The position numbers and the translations under genes were made by a program. Shown here one piece after another: positions 17,552 to 25,920 of a stretch of DNA of 64,000 nt. Below the pieces are notes generated by a model. That model was not told where the DNA came from, searched no databases, and saw only the letters and a program-made list of their open reading frames with translations. The stretch's first letter is position 1. Each line of letters begins with the position of its first letter. The stretch is from assembly GCF_009729075.1 (NCBI RefSeq), contig NZ_VTGY01000033.1:310001-374000 (forward strand), in the 5' to 3' direction. This stretch comes from Mycolicibacterium sp. CBMA 226. Its GTDB lineage: Bacteria; Actinomycetota; Actinomycetes; Mycobacteriales; Mycobacteriaceae.

Positions 17552-17657
17552 GTCACAACGATAGAAATCGAGTGGCGTTCGACACCCGGTGCTGGCGCAA
17601 TCAATTTTGTCTGGTGATTTGTGCGCTGAGCACAAAGATGGGCCCTACAGTCGGCAC

Positions 17658-18923
17658 ATGGATCCGGTGATCGGCGAGGCCAACGTCAACGTCATGGCCC
17701 GTCTCATCGCCCGTCAGACTGAGGTGTCCCGCAACGTTCAGCGTCGCCTGGCCAGCGATATCACCGAACTTCGCGGCGACCCCGAAATCATCGAGATGCT
17801 CGGCGCCAGCGTCGGCGGCAACGTCGAAACCATCTTCCACGCGCTGCGCTACGACATATCTCTGGACAACATCGAAGCGCCGACCGCCGCCCTGGAGTAC
17901 GCCCGCCGACTGGCGCAGCGTGGGGTTCCGATGAATGCGCTCGTCCGGGCCTACCGAATTGGCCACGCGTTGGTCCTCGACGTCGCCGGCGAGGAGATCA
18001 ACCACGCCGCCCTACCGCCACAGATCAGCCTGGCCGTCTTCGAGCGGATGACGTCGGTGACGTTCCGGTACATCGACTGGATCTCGCAGGAGGTCGTCTC
18101 GGTCTACGAGGACGAACGCGACCGCTGGCTGGCCAACCGCAACAGCACGCAGGCGCTGCGGGTGCGGGAAGTGTTGTCCGGCACCGACTCCGACCCGGAA
18201 GCCGTGACCGCCGCGATCCGCTACCCGATGCGCCGGCAACATCTGGGGGTCGTGCTGTGGTGGCCCGCCGCAACCGAGCACATCACCGGGCACGACGATG
18301 CTCTGGCCAAGCTCGAACAGTTCCTGCGCGCGGCCGCCGATCATGTTGGCACACAGGGCAGTCCACTGTTCCTGGCTGCCGACCAGCGGACCGGCTGGGG
18401 TTGGCTGCCACTGTCCGGCGCCACCGCACCCGGAGCGTCCGAACAATTGCGTCAGTTCACCGACACGTATCCCGGCGCTCCCGCCCTCGCCGTGGGGACG
18501 CCGTTACCGAGCGTCGAGGGCTTCCGCCAGTCGCACCGGCAGGCGCTTCGCGCGCACGGCGTCGCCGTCACCGCGAACCTGACGGGCGTCACCGCAGCCG
18601 ACGCTCCCGGCTTCGCCGCCGCGGCGCTGATGGGCGAGAACCAGGACGATGCGCGGGACTTCGTCCACGCGACCCTCGGGCCACTGGCCGGGTCGGGCGC
18701 CAACGACGAGCGGCTGCGCGAAACCCTCCGTGTGTTCCTGCGGCACGGGGGGAGCTACACGGCTGCGGCCGACGAACTCGTGGTGCATTTCAACACCGTC
18801 AAGTACCGCGTCGGGCGGGCGCTGGAGCGTCGCGGACGGCCCCTCGGCGACGATCGGCTGGACATCGAGATGGCTTTGCTGCTGTGTCATTGGTACGGGG
18901 CAGCGGTCCTGAGCGCCGAATAG
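17658..18923 (+). CDS. PucR/CdaR-type transcriptional regulator
   Basis: A 421-residue regulator. The N-terminal region (about 1-150) resembles the RsbT-co-antagonist-like/sensory part of this family, the middle (about 160-330) is a GGDEF-like degenerate domain, and the C-terminal PucR helix-turn-helix is clear (LRVFLRHGGSYTAAADELVVHFNTVKYRVGRA). ATG 17658 is chosen because the upstream extension to 17589 is short and lacks a ribosome-binding site. It is divergent from the fadD-type ligase, so the ligase/DUF3556/CrtI-like operon is its likely target. The inducing metabolite is unknown, perhaps the ligase substrate or product. Confidence 0.85.
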   Translation: MDPVIGEANVNVMARLIARQTEVSRNVQRRLASDITELRGDPEIIEMLGASVGGNVETIFHALRYDISLDNIEAPTAALEYARRLAQRGVPMNALVRAYRIGHALVLDVAGEEINHAALPPQISLAVFERMTSVTFRYIDWISQEVVSVYEDERDRWLANRNSTQALRVREVLSGTDSDPEAVTAAIRYPMRRQHLGVVLWWPAATEHITGHDDALAKLEQFLRAAADHVGTQGSPLFLAADQRTGWGWLPLSGATAPGASEQLRQFTDTYPGAPALAVGTPLPSVEGFRQSHRQALRAHGVAVTANLTGVTAADAPGFAAAALMGENQDDARDFVHATLGPLAGSGANDERLRETLRVFLRHGGSYTAAADELVVHFNTVKYRVGRALERRGRPLGDDRLDIEMALLLCHWYGAAVLSAE

Positions 18924-19019
18924 CCGACCGCCGGGCAGCGAATGCCTTGAGTTTGCGACGTCCAGCATATTCACAGCTAGAGTGACCGAATCGATACGCT
19001 TAGCAAATAACCGCGTGTT

Positions 19020-19031
19020 AACCAGCTGGTT
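19020..19031. promoter_or_regulatory. Perfect 12-base palindrome upstream of the repeat protein
   Basis: AACCAGCTGGTT is a perfect dyad in the 225-base gap before the secreted repeat protein. It is a possible operator; no regulator is assigned. Confidence 0.35.
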
Positions 19032-19077
19032 CACTGCTGTAACGGATGCGCCGCGGCCGACGATATCAGGCTAGTGG

Positions 19078-19090
19078 TCGGTTGAACCGA
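19078..19090. promoter_or_regulatory. Perfect 13-base dyad upstream of the repeat protein
   Basis: TCGGTT-G-AACCGA is a perfect 6-1-6 dyad about 60 bases upstream of the start codon and 58 bases from the other palindrome, centre to centre. Together they suggest that the repeat-protein gene is regulated. Confidence 0.35.
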
Positions 19091-19148
19091 ATGCGACCTA
19101 GTAGCGTCCACCGGCCACACGCAAGAAAACACGATTGGAGTTTCACTA

Positions 19149-19874
19149 ATGCGCAACTCAGGACGTTTTGTCGGATACGTAGCGGCTTCGGCCTTCGCAT
19201 TGATGCCGCTTGCCGTCGCAGCCCCGGCGTGGGCCGACGACGAGGTTTCCGGTGACGCCGGCGCCGCAGTCGCTACCCCGGTCGGCAACGGCAATGCCGC
19301 TGGCGGCGCCGACTTCGGCGCGCAGAACCCGTTCTGGCACCCCTTCGACGCTTCCGGCAACACCGGCGGCGGCGCGGGCGTGAACACCCCGCTCGGCGGC
19401 GGTCAGTTCAACACCGCTACTGGTACCGACACCGGCTTCAACGGTGCGGGCTTCGACTCGAACACCGGCGCGGCGATCAACACCCCGCTCGGCGGCAGCA
19501 GCTTCAACACCGGCGCGGCCACCAACTTCGACGTGCCCAACCCGGCTGACTTCATCCCGACCTTCGGCGGCGGTGCCAACGCCGGCGGCGGTGCGGCGGT
19601 GAACACCCCGGTCGGCGGCAGCGGCGTCAACGCCGGTGCGGCCAACGAATTCGCGCTGCCCACCCCGGCCGACTTCATCCCGACCGTCGGCGGTAGCACC
19701 GGTGGCGGCGCGGCCGTCAGCACCCCGGTCGGCGGCAGCGGCTTCAACACCGGTGGCTCGAGCCAGATCGGCCCCGACGGCGCGAGCACCAGCACCAACT
19801 CCGGTGCGGGCGTCGCGACCCCGGTCGGTGGTTCCAACTTCAACAGCGGATCGGCCTTTAACTTCGGCCGCTAG
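19149..19874 (+). CDS. Secreted Gly/Asn/Thr-rich repeat protein
   Basis: A 241-residue exported protein of unknown function. A Sec signal peptide (MRNSGRFVGYVAASAFALMP... cleavage likely after AWA) is followed by a chain built almost wholly from a repeated unit of the form GAAVNTPVGGSGFNTG. At least six copies can be read (VATPVGNG, VNTPLGGG, INTPLGGS, VNTPVGGS, VSTPVGGS, VATPVGGS), with two longer spacers containing NPADFIPTFGG and TPADFIPTVGG. There are no cysteines or catalytic motifs. The ribosome-binding site TTGGAG precedes the ATG and a strong terminator follows the stop, so it is a single-gene unit. It resembles glycine-rich envelope or matrix proteins in composition only. Confidence 0.85.
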   Translation: MRNSGRFVGYVAASAFALMPLAVAAPAWADDEVSGDAGAAVATPVGNGNAAGGADFGAQNPFWHPFDASGNTGGGAGVNTPLGGGQFNTATGTDTGFNGAGFDSNTGAAINTPLGGSSFNTGAATNFDVPNPADFIPTFGGGANAGGGAAVNTPVGGSGVNAGAANEFALPTPADFIPTVGGSTGGGAAVSTPVGGSGFNTGGSSQIGPDGASTSTNSGAGVATPVGGSNFNSGSAFNFGR

Positions 19875-19887
19875 TCCGTCATCAAGC

Positions 19888-19920
19888 AAAGGCCAGGCAC
19901 CCGATGGGTGCCTGGCCTTT
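19888..19920. terminator. Strong intrinsic terminator after the repeat protein
   Basis: A perfect 15-base-pair stem (19888-19902 with 19906-19920) around a GAT loop. The stem arms start with AAA and end with TTT, so it could work in both directions. Confidence 0.8.
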
Positions 19921-20029
19921 GTAGTTCAGGAAGGGGTACCGACCCGGCATTCCGAAGACGCCATGGCATCGGCCCGCATACTGGGCTAGCTTCTGATCGA
20001 TACGCCACGTTTGACATGCGGGGGCCGGA

Positions 20030-20623
20030 ATGCGAGTGCGGAACCAGGTGCTGTGGGTCCTCTCGGTTGCGGCTGTTGCCGCCCTCTACCTCAGCGCCTA
20101 CAACATGGCATTCCGAGTCTTGTCTGTGGGCGGATCGTGCGCTTCCGGCGGCGCGCACGTCATCCGACAGCAATGCCCCAGCGGAACGGGCCACTGGACC
20201 GCATGGATGATGCTCAGCCTGTTCGCCGGCATCGTTCTGCTGTTCGTCGACGGCGGTAACACTCGCGTCACCTGGTTCATCTGGTCGGCAATCTTTCTCG
20301 GCATGGGCGTCGGCGGCATCATCGGTGCCGTCTCGGCATGGCCGAACCTCAGTACAGTGATCGGCCTGGGTGTCGGCTGCGGCCTGGTTGGTCTGGTCAT
20401 CGCGCTGCCCGGCGTCGTCGGCCTGATCTCCGGACCCGACACGGTCCAAAAATGGAAAGCCAAATCAGAGGGCAGGACCGCGGCGTCTGTCCCGACGCCC
20501 TCAACCGGACCGTCTCCGAGGCAACTCCAGAAGCTGTTGGATCTCGCGGAGCAACACGGACGTGGGGAACTCGGCGATACCGCGTACGCCGCCGCGAAAG
20601 CCAAGATTCTGCGTCAGCGCTAG
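20030..20623 (+). CDS. Four-TM membrane protein with SHOCT-like C-terminus
   Basis: A 197-residue membrane protein with hydrophobic segments at about residues 7-27, 60-76, 82-100 and 105-127, followed by a soluble tail. The last 35 residues (LQKLLDLAEQHGRGELGDTAYAAAKAKIL) look like a SHOCT domain, a short helical module often at the end of small bacterial membrane proteins and thought to mediate oligomerisation. No enzymatic motif is present. It stands alone between two terminators. Function unknown. Confidence 0.7.
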   Translation: MRVRNQVLWVLSVAAVAALYLSAYNMAFRVLSVGGSCASGGAHVIRQQCPSGTGHWTAWMMLSLFAGIVLLFVDGGNTRVTWFIWSAIFLGMGVGGIIGAVSAWPNLSTVIGLGVGCGLVGLVIALPGVVGLISGPDTVQKWKAKSEGRTAASVPTPSTGPSPRQLQKLLDLAEQHGRGELGDTAYAAAKAKILRQR

Positions 20624-20656
20624 GTCAGCAGACTTCCCGGCCTTCAGCTGACAAAA

Positions 20657-20688
20657 AGCCCCTCACCTGCGGTGACAGGTGAGGGGCT
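20657..20688 (-). terminator. Intrinsic terminator downstream of tRNA-Ser(CGA)
   Basis: A 13-base-pair stem (20657-20669 with 20676-20688) followed, on the minus strand, by a run of five Ts. The T-run side shows that it terminates minus-strand transcription coming out of the tRNA; it may also stop the plus-strand gene. Confidence 0.8.
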
Positions 20689-20691
20689 CGA

Positions 20692-20782
20692 TGGCGGTGG
20701 CGGAGGGATTTGAACCCTCGGTGGGGGGTTACCCCACACACGCTTTCGAGGCGTGCTCCTTAGGCCGCTCGGACACGCCACC
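20692..20782 (-). tRNA. tRNA-Ser(CGA)
   Basis: Class II tRNA with 7-base acceptor stem GGTGGCG/CGCCACC, G discriminator and encoded CCA, a long variable arm (TGTGGGGTAACCCCCCA), TTC-containing T-loop and anticodon CGA in a CTCGAAA loop. It reads UCG serine codons. Confidence 0.95.
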
Positions 20783-20845
20783 GTGTGGCAGCTTACCGAA
20801 CCCGGGCCGTAGTCCCTAATCGCTGGTCGCGCGACGCCGAGACAA

Positions 20846-20885
20846 GGGTTTTTGGCGAGAAATCATGGAAATCACGCCAAAACCC
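20846..20885. terminator. Possible hairpin terminator after tadA
   Basis: GGGTTTTTGGCG (20846-20857) and CGCCAAAACCC (20875-20885) are inverted repeats with one base bulged, 20 bases beyond the tadA stop. They probably end minus-strand tadA transcription. Confidence 0.45.
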
Positions 20886-20904
20886 GTGGTTTCGGCGCAA
20901 GAGC

Positions 20905-21360
20905 TCAGCGCTGCCGGGCGAAGAACCCTTCCATCAGCGCCGCGCATTCGGCCTCGAGCACCCCGCCGCGGACCTCCGGCCGGTGCGTCAGCCGCCGGTC
21001 CCGGACGACGTCCCACAGCGAGCCGACCGCCCCGGTCTTGGGTTCCCAGGCTCCGAACACCACGCGGGCCACCCGGGCCATCACGAGCGCGCCGGCGCAC
21101 ATCGTGCACGGCTCTACGGTTACCGCGAGCGTCGCACCTTCCAGTCGCCAGCCGTCGCCATGGACCGCGGCGGCCGCACGCAGCGCCAGGATCTCCGCGT
21201 GCGCGGTCGGGTCGCCCAGGGATTCGCGGGCGTTCGCGGCCCGGGCCAGCTCGACCCCGTCCGCGGAGAACACGACGGCACCGATCGGGACGTCGTCGGC
21301 ACCGGCGAGTTCGGCGGCCTCCAGCGCAGCCCGGATCAGCCGGTCATCGGCGGAGCTCAC
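20905..21360 (-). CDS. tadA: tRNA adenosine(34) deaminase
   Basis: Converts A34 to inosine in tRNA-Arg(ACG). The 151-residue cytidine-deaminase-fold enzyme has the zinc/catalytic set H54-A-E56 (PTAHAEILAL) and C85xxC88 (EPCTMCAGAL), plus the FGAWEPKTGAVGSLWD segment typical of TadA. It overlaps its partner gene by four bases. Its substrate tRNA-Arg(ACG) is encoded at 49.8 kb in this window. Matches Rv3752c by order and length. Confidence 0.93.
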   Translation of the reverse strand: MSSADDRLIRAALEAAELAGADDVPIGAVVFSADGVELARAANARESLGDPTAHAEILALRAAAAVHGDGWRLEGATLAVTVEPCTMCAGALVMARVARVVFGAWEPKTGAVGSLWDVVRDRRLTHRPEVRGGVLEAECAALMEGFFARQR

Positions 21361-21875
21361 CGCCCCAGCTTGTCCAATACCGCCACGAGTTCGTCGTTGA
21401 AGCCCATCTCCTGGGCGATCCGGCTCAGTTGTTCGTCGGCGTATTCATCGTCGGCGAGGATCACGCCGAGCACCGCCTCGGGCAGGCCCAGGTCGGACAG
21501 CAGCCCGAGGTCGCCTTCTTCGAACGGGTCGTCTTCCTCGAGCTCTTCCAGGCTCAGGTCGGCGTCCAGCTTCTCCAGCACGTCGGCCGCGATGTCGTAG
21601 TCCAAGGCTGCGGTGGCGTCCGACAGCAGCAGACGGGCGCCGGACGGCGCCGGACGGACGATCACGAAGAACTCGTCGTCGACGTTCAGCAGACCGAAAA
21701 CCGCACCAGCGGAACGCAGTTCACGAAGCTCGGTCTCGGCGGCGGCCAGGTCCACCAGGGCCGTCCGTTTCAGCGGGACGCAACGCCATGCGCCGTCCTC
21801 CCGCACGACCGCCACACCGAAGCCGTCGGGGAGATCGGCCACCTGCTGCTGTGCCTGCGCGCGCTGTACTCCCAT
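21357..21875 (-). CDS. tRNA adenosine deaminase-associated protein
   Basis: A 172-residue acidic protein with the actinobacterial pattern of always lying directly upstream of tadA (four-base overlap here). The N-terminal half is predicted mixed alpha/beta; the middle is very acidic (LSLEELEEDDPFEEGDLG), with a helical C-terminus. ATG 21875 is chosen from the conserved start MGVQRAQAQQQ; the frame is open much further upstream into the tyrA region, but that part is not coding. Corresponds to Rv3753c in order. The biochemical role is not known. Confidence 0.8.
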   Translation of the reverse strand: MGVQRAQAQQQVADLPDGFGVAVVREDGAWRCVPLKRTALVDLAAAETELRELRSAGAVFGLLNVDDEFFVIVRPAPSGARLLLSDATAALDYDIAADVLEKLDADLSLEELEEDDPFEEGDLGLLSDLGLPEAVLGVILADDEYADEQLSRIAQEMGFNDELVAVLDKLGR

Positions 21876-21957
21876 GCGGACAACGCTAGTCCGCACTCTT
21901 CCAGTTGACCAGCGGTCCCATATGTACCCCGCCCGGACCGTGTGCAAACCTTGGAAC

Positions 21958-22914
21958 GTGACAACTCCGGTGTGTGTGCTCGGTATGGGACTCATCGGCG
22001 GTTCGCTGATGCGGGCGGGCCAGGCCGCGGGCCGCGAGGTTTTCGGATACAACCGGTCGATCGACGCGGTCAAGTGCGCGACAGCCGACGGCTTTGACGT
22101 GACCGACGACCTCACCGCCGCGCTGAAACGCGCCGCCGTGAGCGACGCGCTCATCGTCCTGGCGGTGCCGGTGCCCGCGCTGCCGATCATGCTCGAGCAC
22201 ATCCGCGACACCGCCCCGGACTGCCCGCTGACCGACGTGGTCAGCGTCAAAGGCAATGTGCTGCAACAGGTTCAAGAGCACGGTCTACTCGACCGATTCG
22301 TCGGCGGACACCCGATGGCCGGCACCGCGCATTCCGGCTGGGCGGCAGGCACCGCGGATCTGTTCGCCGGGGCACCGTGGGTGGTGAGCGTGGACGACCA
22401 CGTCGACCCCCACGTGTGGGCCCAGGTGATGCATTTGGCGCTGGACTGCCGCGCGGTGATCGTGCCCGCGCGCTCCGATGAACACGACGCCGCGGCCGCC
22501 GCGATCTCGCATCTGCCGCACCTGCTGGCCGAGGCATTGGCCGCGACGGCCGGCGAGGTGCCGCTGGCCTTCGCCCTGGCGGCGGGGTCGTTCCGGGACG
22601 GCACGCGGGTTGCGGCCACCGCTCCCGACCTGGTCCGCGCCATGTGCGAGGCCAACGCCTCGGAGCTGACGGTCATGCTGGACCGCGCCATGGAGCTGCT
22701 GGGCCAGGCGCGATCATCGCTCGTCGAGGCGCAGTCGGTCGCCGAGCTGGTGGAGAGCGGCCATGCGGCGCGGGTCCGCTACGACAACTTCCACCGGCCG
22801 CAGATCCTCGCGACGACCATCGGCGCCGACGGCTGGCGCGAAGAGTTGGCCGCGCATGGGCGCGCCGGCGGGGTGATCAGATCCGCTCTGCCAGTCCGGG
22901 GTAGTCGAGGATGA
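21958..22914 (+). CDS. tyrA: Prephenate dehydrogenase
   Basis: NAD-dependent oxidative decarboxylation of prephenate to 4-hydroxyphenylpyruvate in tyrosine synthesis. The 318-residue protein starts with the Rossmann motif VCVLGMGLIGGSL and contains the family signatures VSVKGNV, GGHPMAGTAHSGW (catalytic His region) and a helical dimerisation C-terminus. There is no ACT or chorismate-mutase domain. The GTG start at 21958 puts the Rossmann fold at the very N-terminus. It is divergent from the tadA pair and overlaps the convergent downstream gene by 38 bases. Corresponds to Rv3754. Confidence 0.92.
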   Translation: MTTPVCVLGMGLIGGSLMRAGQAAGREVFGYNRSIDAVKCATADGFDVTDDLTAALKRAAVSDALIVLAVPVPALPIMLEHIRDTAPDCPLTDVVSVKGNVLQQVQEHGLLDRFVGGHPMAGTAHSGWAAGTADLFAGAPWVVSVDDHVDPHVWAQVMHLALDCRAVIVPARSDEHDAAAAAISHLPHLLAEALAATAGEVPLAFALAAGSFRDGTRVAATAPDLVRAMCEANASELTVMLDRAMELLGQARSSLVEAQSVAELVESGHAARVRYDNFHRPQILATTIGADGWREELAAHGRAGGVIRSALPVRGSRG

Positions 22915-23479
22915 AGCCGTCGTCGTCGACGGTGATCGAGGTGTCGGCGACGGGTGAATCCAGCTTGATGGGGTTGCCCGGGCCGGCACTGACATAGCTG
23001 ATGGTCACGGGTTCGACCGTCAAGTCCGGAACGCGCACATAGACGACGGGCAGGGACACCGACGCAGTCCGGTGGTACAGCCCGGTGCGGCGGATGGGCA
23101 ACGCGTTGAAGAACGGGCTGAAGACGACGTCGACGTCCAGCGCTCCGTTGTAGGCGGCCCGGCGCGTCTGATTCTGGTGGTCCTGCACCATCCACATGTT
23201 CTCTTCGTCGCGGGCGATGGAGAGTTGTCGCTCGCGCTGCGCGAGGGTGACGGTGAGTGACAGGCGTTTCGTCGCGCCGCTCTCGTCGGTCACCAGGTCA
23301 TACGACGCGCTGAACGCGGGATGAATGTCTGTGGCAGCCGCCACAATCCGGCCGTACGCCTTGATCCTGTTGCCGGACAACTGAACCCGGACCGACTCCA
23401 TGCGCGACACATCCTGCGCGCGCCAGGTCAGAATCGCGGGCCAGGCGGGTTCGGTGACATCGGTCTGGTCTGCGCTCAC
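22877..23479 (-). CDS. Putative glycolipid-binding-domain protein (DUF1089 type)
   Basis: A 200-residue protein without signal peptide or membrane segment, predicted all-beta. The sequence course (AILTWRAQDVSRMESVRVQL, AFSASYDLVTDESGATKRLSL, FNALPIRRTG, TISYVSAGPGNPIKLD) matches what I know of the putative glycolipid-binding family PF06475. The activity is unknown. It follows the Rv3755c position in the conserved order and ends the minus-strand run behind the transporter genes, four bases beyond the permease stop. Confidence 0.75.
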   Translation of the reverse strand: MSADQTDVTEPAWPAILTWRAQDVSRMESVRVQLSGNRIKAYGRIVAAATDIHPAFSASYDLVTDESGATKRLSLTVTLAQRERQLSIARDEENMWMVQDHQNQTRRAAYNGALDVDVVFSPFFNALPIRRTGLYHRTASVSLPVVYVRVPDLTVEPVTISYVSAGPGNPIKLDSPVADTSITVDDDGFILDYPGLAERI

Positions 23480-23483
23480 CCGT

Positions 23484-24185
23484 CTACCGTAGGCGACGGA
23501 GGCCCGCCTTCGTAGTCACGATTGCAACTCCGGACGGACCGGGCCGGGACGCCCGCACAGCCAATGCCAAGGCGGCGTCCAGAACGAGGGCGAGAGCCGC
23601 GACCAGGAGGGCGCCGACCAGCGCCAGATAGAACTGGCGCACCTTGATGCCGTCGATCAGGAATCGCCCGAGCCCACCCAGGCTGGCATACGCCGCGACG
23701 GTTGCGGTGGCGACCACCTGCAGCGTGGCAGTCCGCAGCCCACCGACGATCAGCGGCATGGCGTTGGGCACCTCGGTGCGCAGCAGCACCTGACGCTCGG
23801 TCATGCCCATGGCGCGGGCGGCGTCGACCACCACCGGATCGACGTTGGCGATCCCCGCGTACGTCCCCGCCAGAAGCGGCGGAATGCCGAGCAGCATCAG
23901 CGCGACGGTGGGCGGCAGCAGGCCCAGTCCCCACAGCAGGACACCCAGCAGCAGGATGCCGAGGGTGGGGAGCGCACGCAGCGCGTTGACACCGCCGACC
24001 ACCAGGGCTGTGCCACGGCCGGTGTGCCCGACGTACATGCCCACCGGAACGGCGACGAGCGCGCTGCAGAGCACCGCGATGCCGGTGTACTCCAGGTGTT
24101 CCAGCATCCGCATGCCGAGACCCGCCGGGCCGGTCCAGTTGGCTGCATTGAAGATGTAGGCGAGGGCCTGCTGCAGGAAGTTCAT
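23484..24185 (-). CDS. proZ: Betaine/choline ABC transporter permease
   Basis: A 233-residue inner-membrane permease with about five to six hydrophobic segments and the cytoplasmic EAA-like loop (AARAMGMTERQVLLRTEVPNAM) that contacts the ATPase. ATG 24185 overlaps the proW stop by four bases; the frame also extends to 24209. Forms the membrane channel with ProW. Corresponds to Rv3756c. Confidence 0.9.
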   Translation of the reverse strand: MNFLQQALAYIFNAANWTGPAGLGMRMLEHLEYTGIAVLCSALVAVPVGMYVGHTGRGTALVVGGVNALRALPTLGILLLGVLLWGLGLLPPTVALMLLGIPPLLAGTYAGIANVDPVVVDAARAMGMTERQVLLRTEVPNAMPLIVGGLRTATLQVVATATVAAYASLGGLGRFLIDGIKVRQFYLALVGALLVAALALVLDAALALAVRASRPGPSGVAIVTTKAGLRRLR

Positions 24186-24826
24186 GCCGGCGCCTTCGCC
24201 CGGGTCCACGGGGTCGCCAGGCGGCCGGCGCCCAGGATGACGAGGTCGACGACCACCGCCAGCGCGAAGATCGCGATGATGCCGGCGATGATCTGGTCGC
24301 TCTTGTCGGACTGATAGCCCTCGGTGAACCAGGTGCCCAGCCCGCCGATGCCGATCACCGAACCAACCGACACCATCGAGATGTTGGTGACGGCGACCAC
24401 ACGCAGGCCGGCCGTGAGGACCGGGATCGCCAGGGGCAGTTCGATTCTCAGAAGTCGTGTGCGGGGGCGATAACCCATCGCGGTGGCCGCCTCGCGGGTG
24501 TCGGCGGGGACGGCATCGAGCGCCTCGGGCACCGTCCGCATCAGCAATGCCACGGTATACAGCGTCAGGGCCACCAGGACATTGGCCTCATCGAGAATCC
24601 GTGTGGGGATGATCAGCGGCAGTACCACGAACAGCGCCAGCGACGGGATGGTGAAGACGATGCTGGCAGTGATGGTGCTGAAGCGGCGCAGCCGTGGCCG
24701 CTGCCGGACGTAGGCGCCCAGCGGCACGGCGATCAGCACCCCGATGAGCAACGGCAGCAGGGCCAGCCGCAGGTGAATCTGCGTGAGCACCCACGCGGTT
24801 TCGAGGTGGGACATCAGGTATCGCAT
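24182..24826 (-). CDS. proW: Betaine/choline ABC transporter permease
   Basis: A 214-residue permease with about five to six membrane segments and the ATPase-contact loop AATAMGYRPRTRLLRIELPLAI. It overlaps proV by 13 bases and proZ by four, so the two permeases and the ATPase are made in fixed ratio. OpuC/ProW family for quaternary-amine osmoprotectants. Corresponds to Rv3757c. Confidence 0.9.
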   Translation of the reverse strand: MRYLMSHLETAWVLTQIHLRLALLPLLIGVLIAVPLGAYVRQRPRLRRFSTITASIVFTIPSLALFVVLPLIIPTRILDEANVLVALTLYTVALLMRTVPEALDAVPADTREAATAMGYRPRTRLLRIELPLAIPVLTAGLRVVAVTNISMVSVGSVIGIGGLGTWFTEGYQSDKSDQIIAGIIAIFALAVVVDLVILGAGRLATPWTRAKAPA

Positions 24827-25920
24827 TGCGCGCCTTTGCGATTCTTGACCAATGCCGTGACGTCGTCGAGGCTCACGCCGCCGGCGACGCGCCCCTGCTC
24901 ATCGACCGCGACGCCCAGACCGGACGGCGACGACAACGCCGAATCCAGCGCGAGCCGCAGGGTGCCGTCGGGCCGGAACAGCGAGCCACCGGCGATGGTG
25001 CTGTCGTACAAGGACTTTCCGGCGCGGTGCAGGCCCACCCCGTGGGCGTTGATCCAGGCGTACGGGGTGCCGTCGGCGTTGACCACCAGCGCCCACTGGC
25101 CGGCGCCGAGTTCCAGCGCGTCGACCGCCGGTTCGGCTACGGTGCGAATGTCGCGGAGCTGAAGTCCGGCGGTGCCCCGGAACTGCAGGCCGCGGTAGCC
25201 GCGGTCGGCACCGACGAAACCGGCGACGAATGCGTTGGCCGGGTTGGACAAGAGACGTTGCGGCGCGTCGTACTGCTGCAGCGTGCCACCGGGTCCGAAC
25301 ACCGCGACAAGGTCACCCAGTTTGACGGCCTCATCGATGTCGTGGGTCACGAAGACGATGGTCTTGCGCAGATCGCTTTGCAGCCGCAGGATTTCGGCTT
25401 GCAGGTCTTCGCGCACGACTGGGTCGACCGCGCTGAACGGCTCGTCCATCAGCAAGATGGGCGGGTCGGCGGCCATTGCCCGGGCCACACCGACCCGCTG
25501 CTGCTGCCCGCCCGACAACTGGGCCGGGTACCGGTCGGCGAGCTTGACGTCGAGGCCGACGCGCTCCAACACGCCCAGCGCCTTTTTCCGTGCGCTACGG
25601 CGTGATTCGCCTTTCAGGACCGGAACGGTGGCGACGTTGTCGACCACCTTCAGGTGCGGCATGAGCCCGGCGCTCTGCAGCACATATCCGATGCCGAGAC
25701 GCAGCCGCACTGGGTCGACGGTGGCGACGTTGGCACCGTCGACGGTCAATGTGCCCGAGGTCGGGTCGATCATCCGGTTGATCATCCGCATGGAAGTGGT
25801 CTTGCCGCACCCGGACGGTCCGACGAATACCGACAGCGTCCCCTCGGCGATCTCGAGGCTCAGTTCATCGACAGCGACCGCGCTGCCGTAGCTCTTGGTG
25901 ATCTTGTCGAACGTGATCAT
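24814..25920 (-). CDS. proV: Betaine/choline ABC transporter ATP-binding protein
   Basis: A 368-residue ATPase. Walker A is GPSGCGKTT, signature LSGGQQQRVGVARA, Walker B ILLMDEPFSAVDP, and H-loop THD. After about residue 250 there is a C-terminal region with two CBS-like stretches (DIRTVAEPAVDAL... and GVSLDDVTALVKN); in OpuA-type ATPases such modules sense ionic strength. The ATG at 25920 overlaps the proX stop by four bases; the longer frame to 25959 is not used. Corresponds to Rv3758c. Confidence 0.92.
   Translation of the reverse strand: MITFDKITKSYGSAVAVDELSLEIAEGTLSVFVGPSGCGKTTSMRMINRMIDPTSGTLTVDGANVATVDPVRLRLGIGYVLQSAGLMPHLKVVDNVATVPVLKGESRRSARKKALGVLERVGLDVKLADRYPAQLSGGQQQRVGVARAMAADPPILLMDEPFSAVDPVVREDLQAEILRLQSDLRKTIVFVTHDIDEAVKLGDLVAVFGPGGTLQQYDAPQRLLSNPANAFVAGFVGADRGYRGLQFRGTAGLQLRDIRTVAEPAVDALELGAGQWALVVNADGTPYAWINAHGVGLHRAGKSLYDSTIAGGSLFRPDGTLRLALDSALSSPSGLGVAVDEQGRVAGGVSLDDVTALVKNRKGAQCDT

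Noticed and set aside
19149..19874. CRISPR-like repeat array
   Set aside because: The repeats are in-frame codons of a signal-peptide protein with variable length and no unique spacers.
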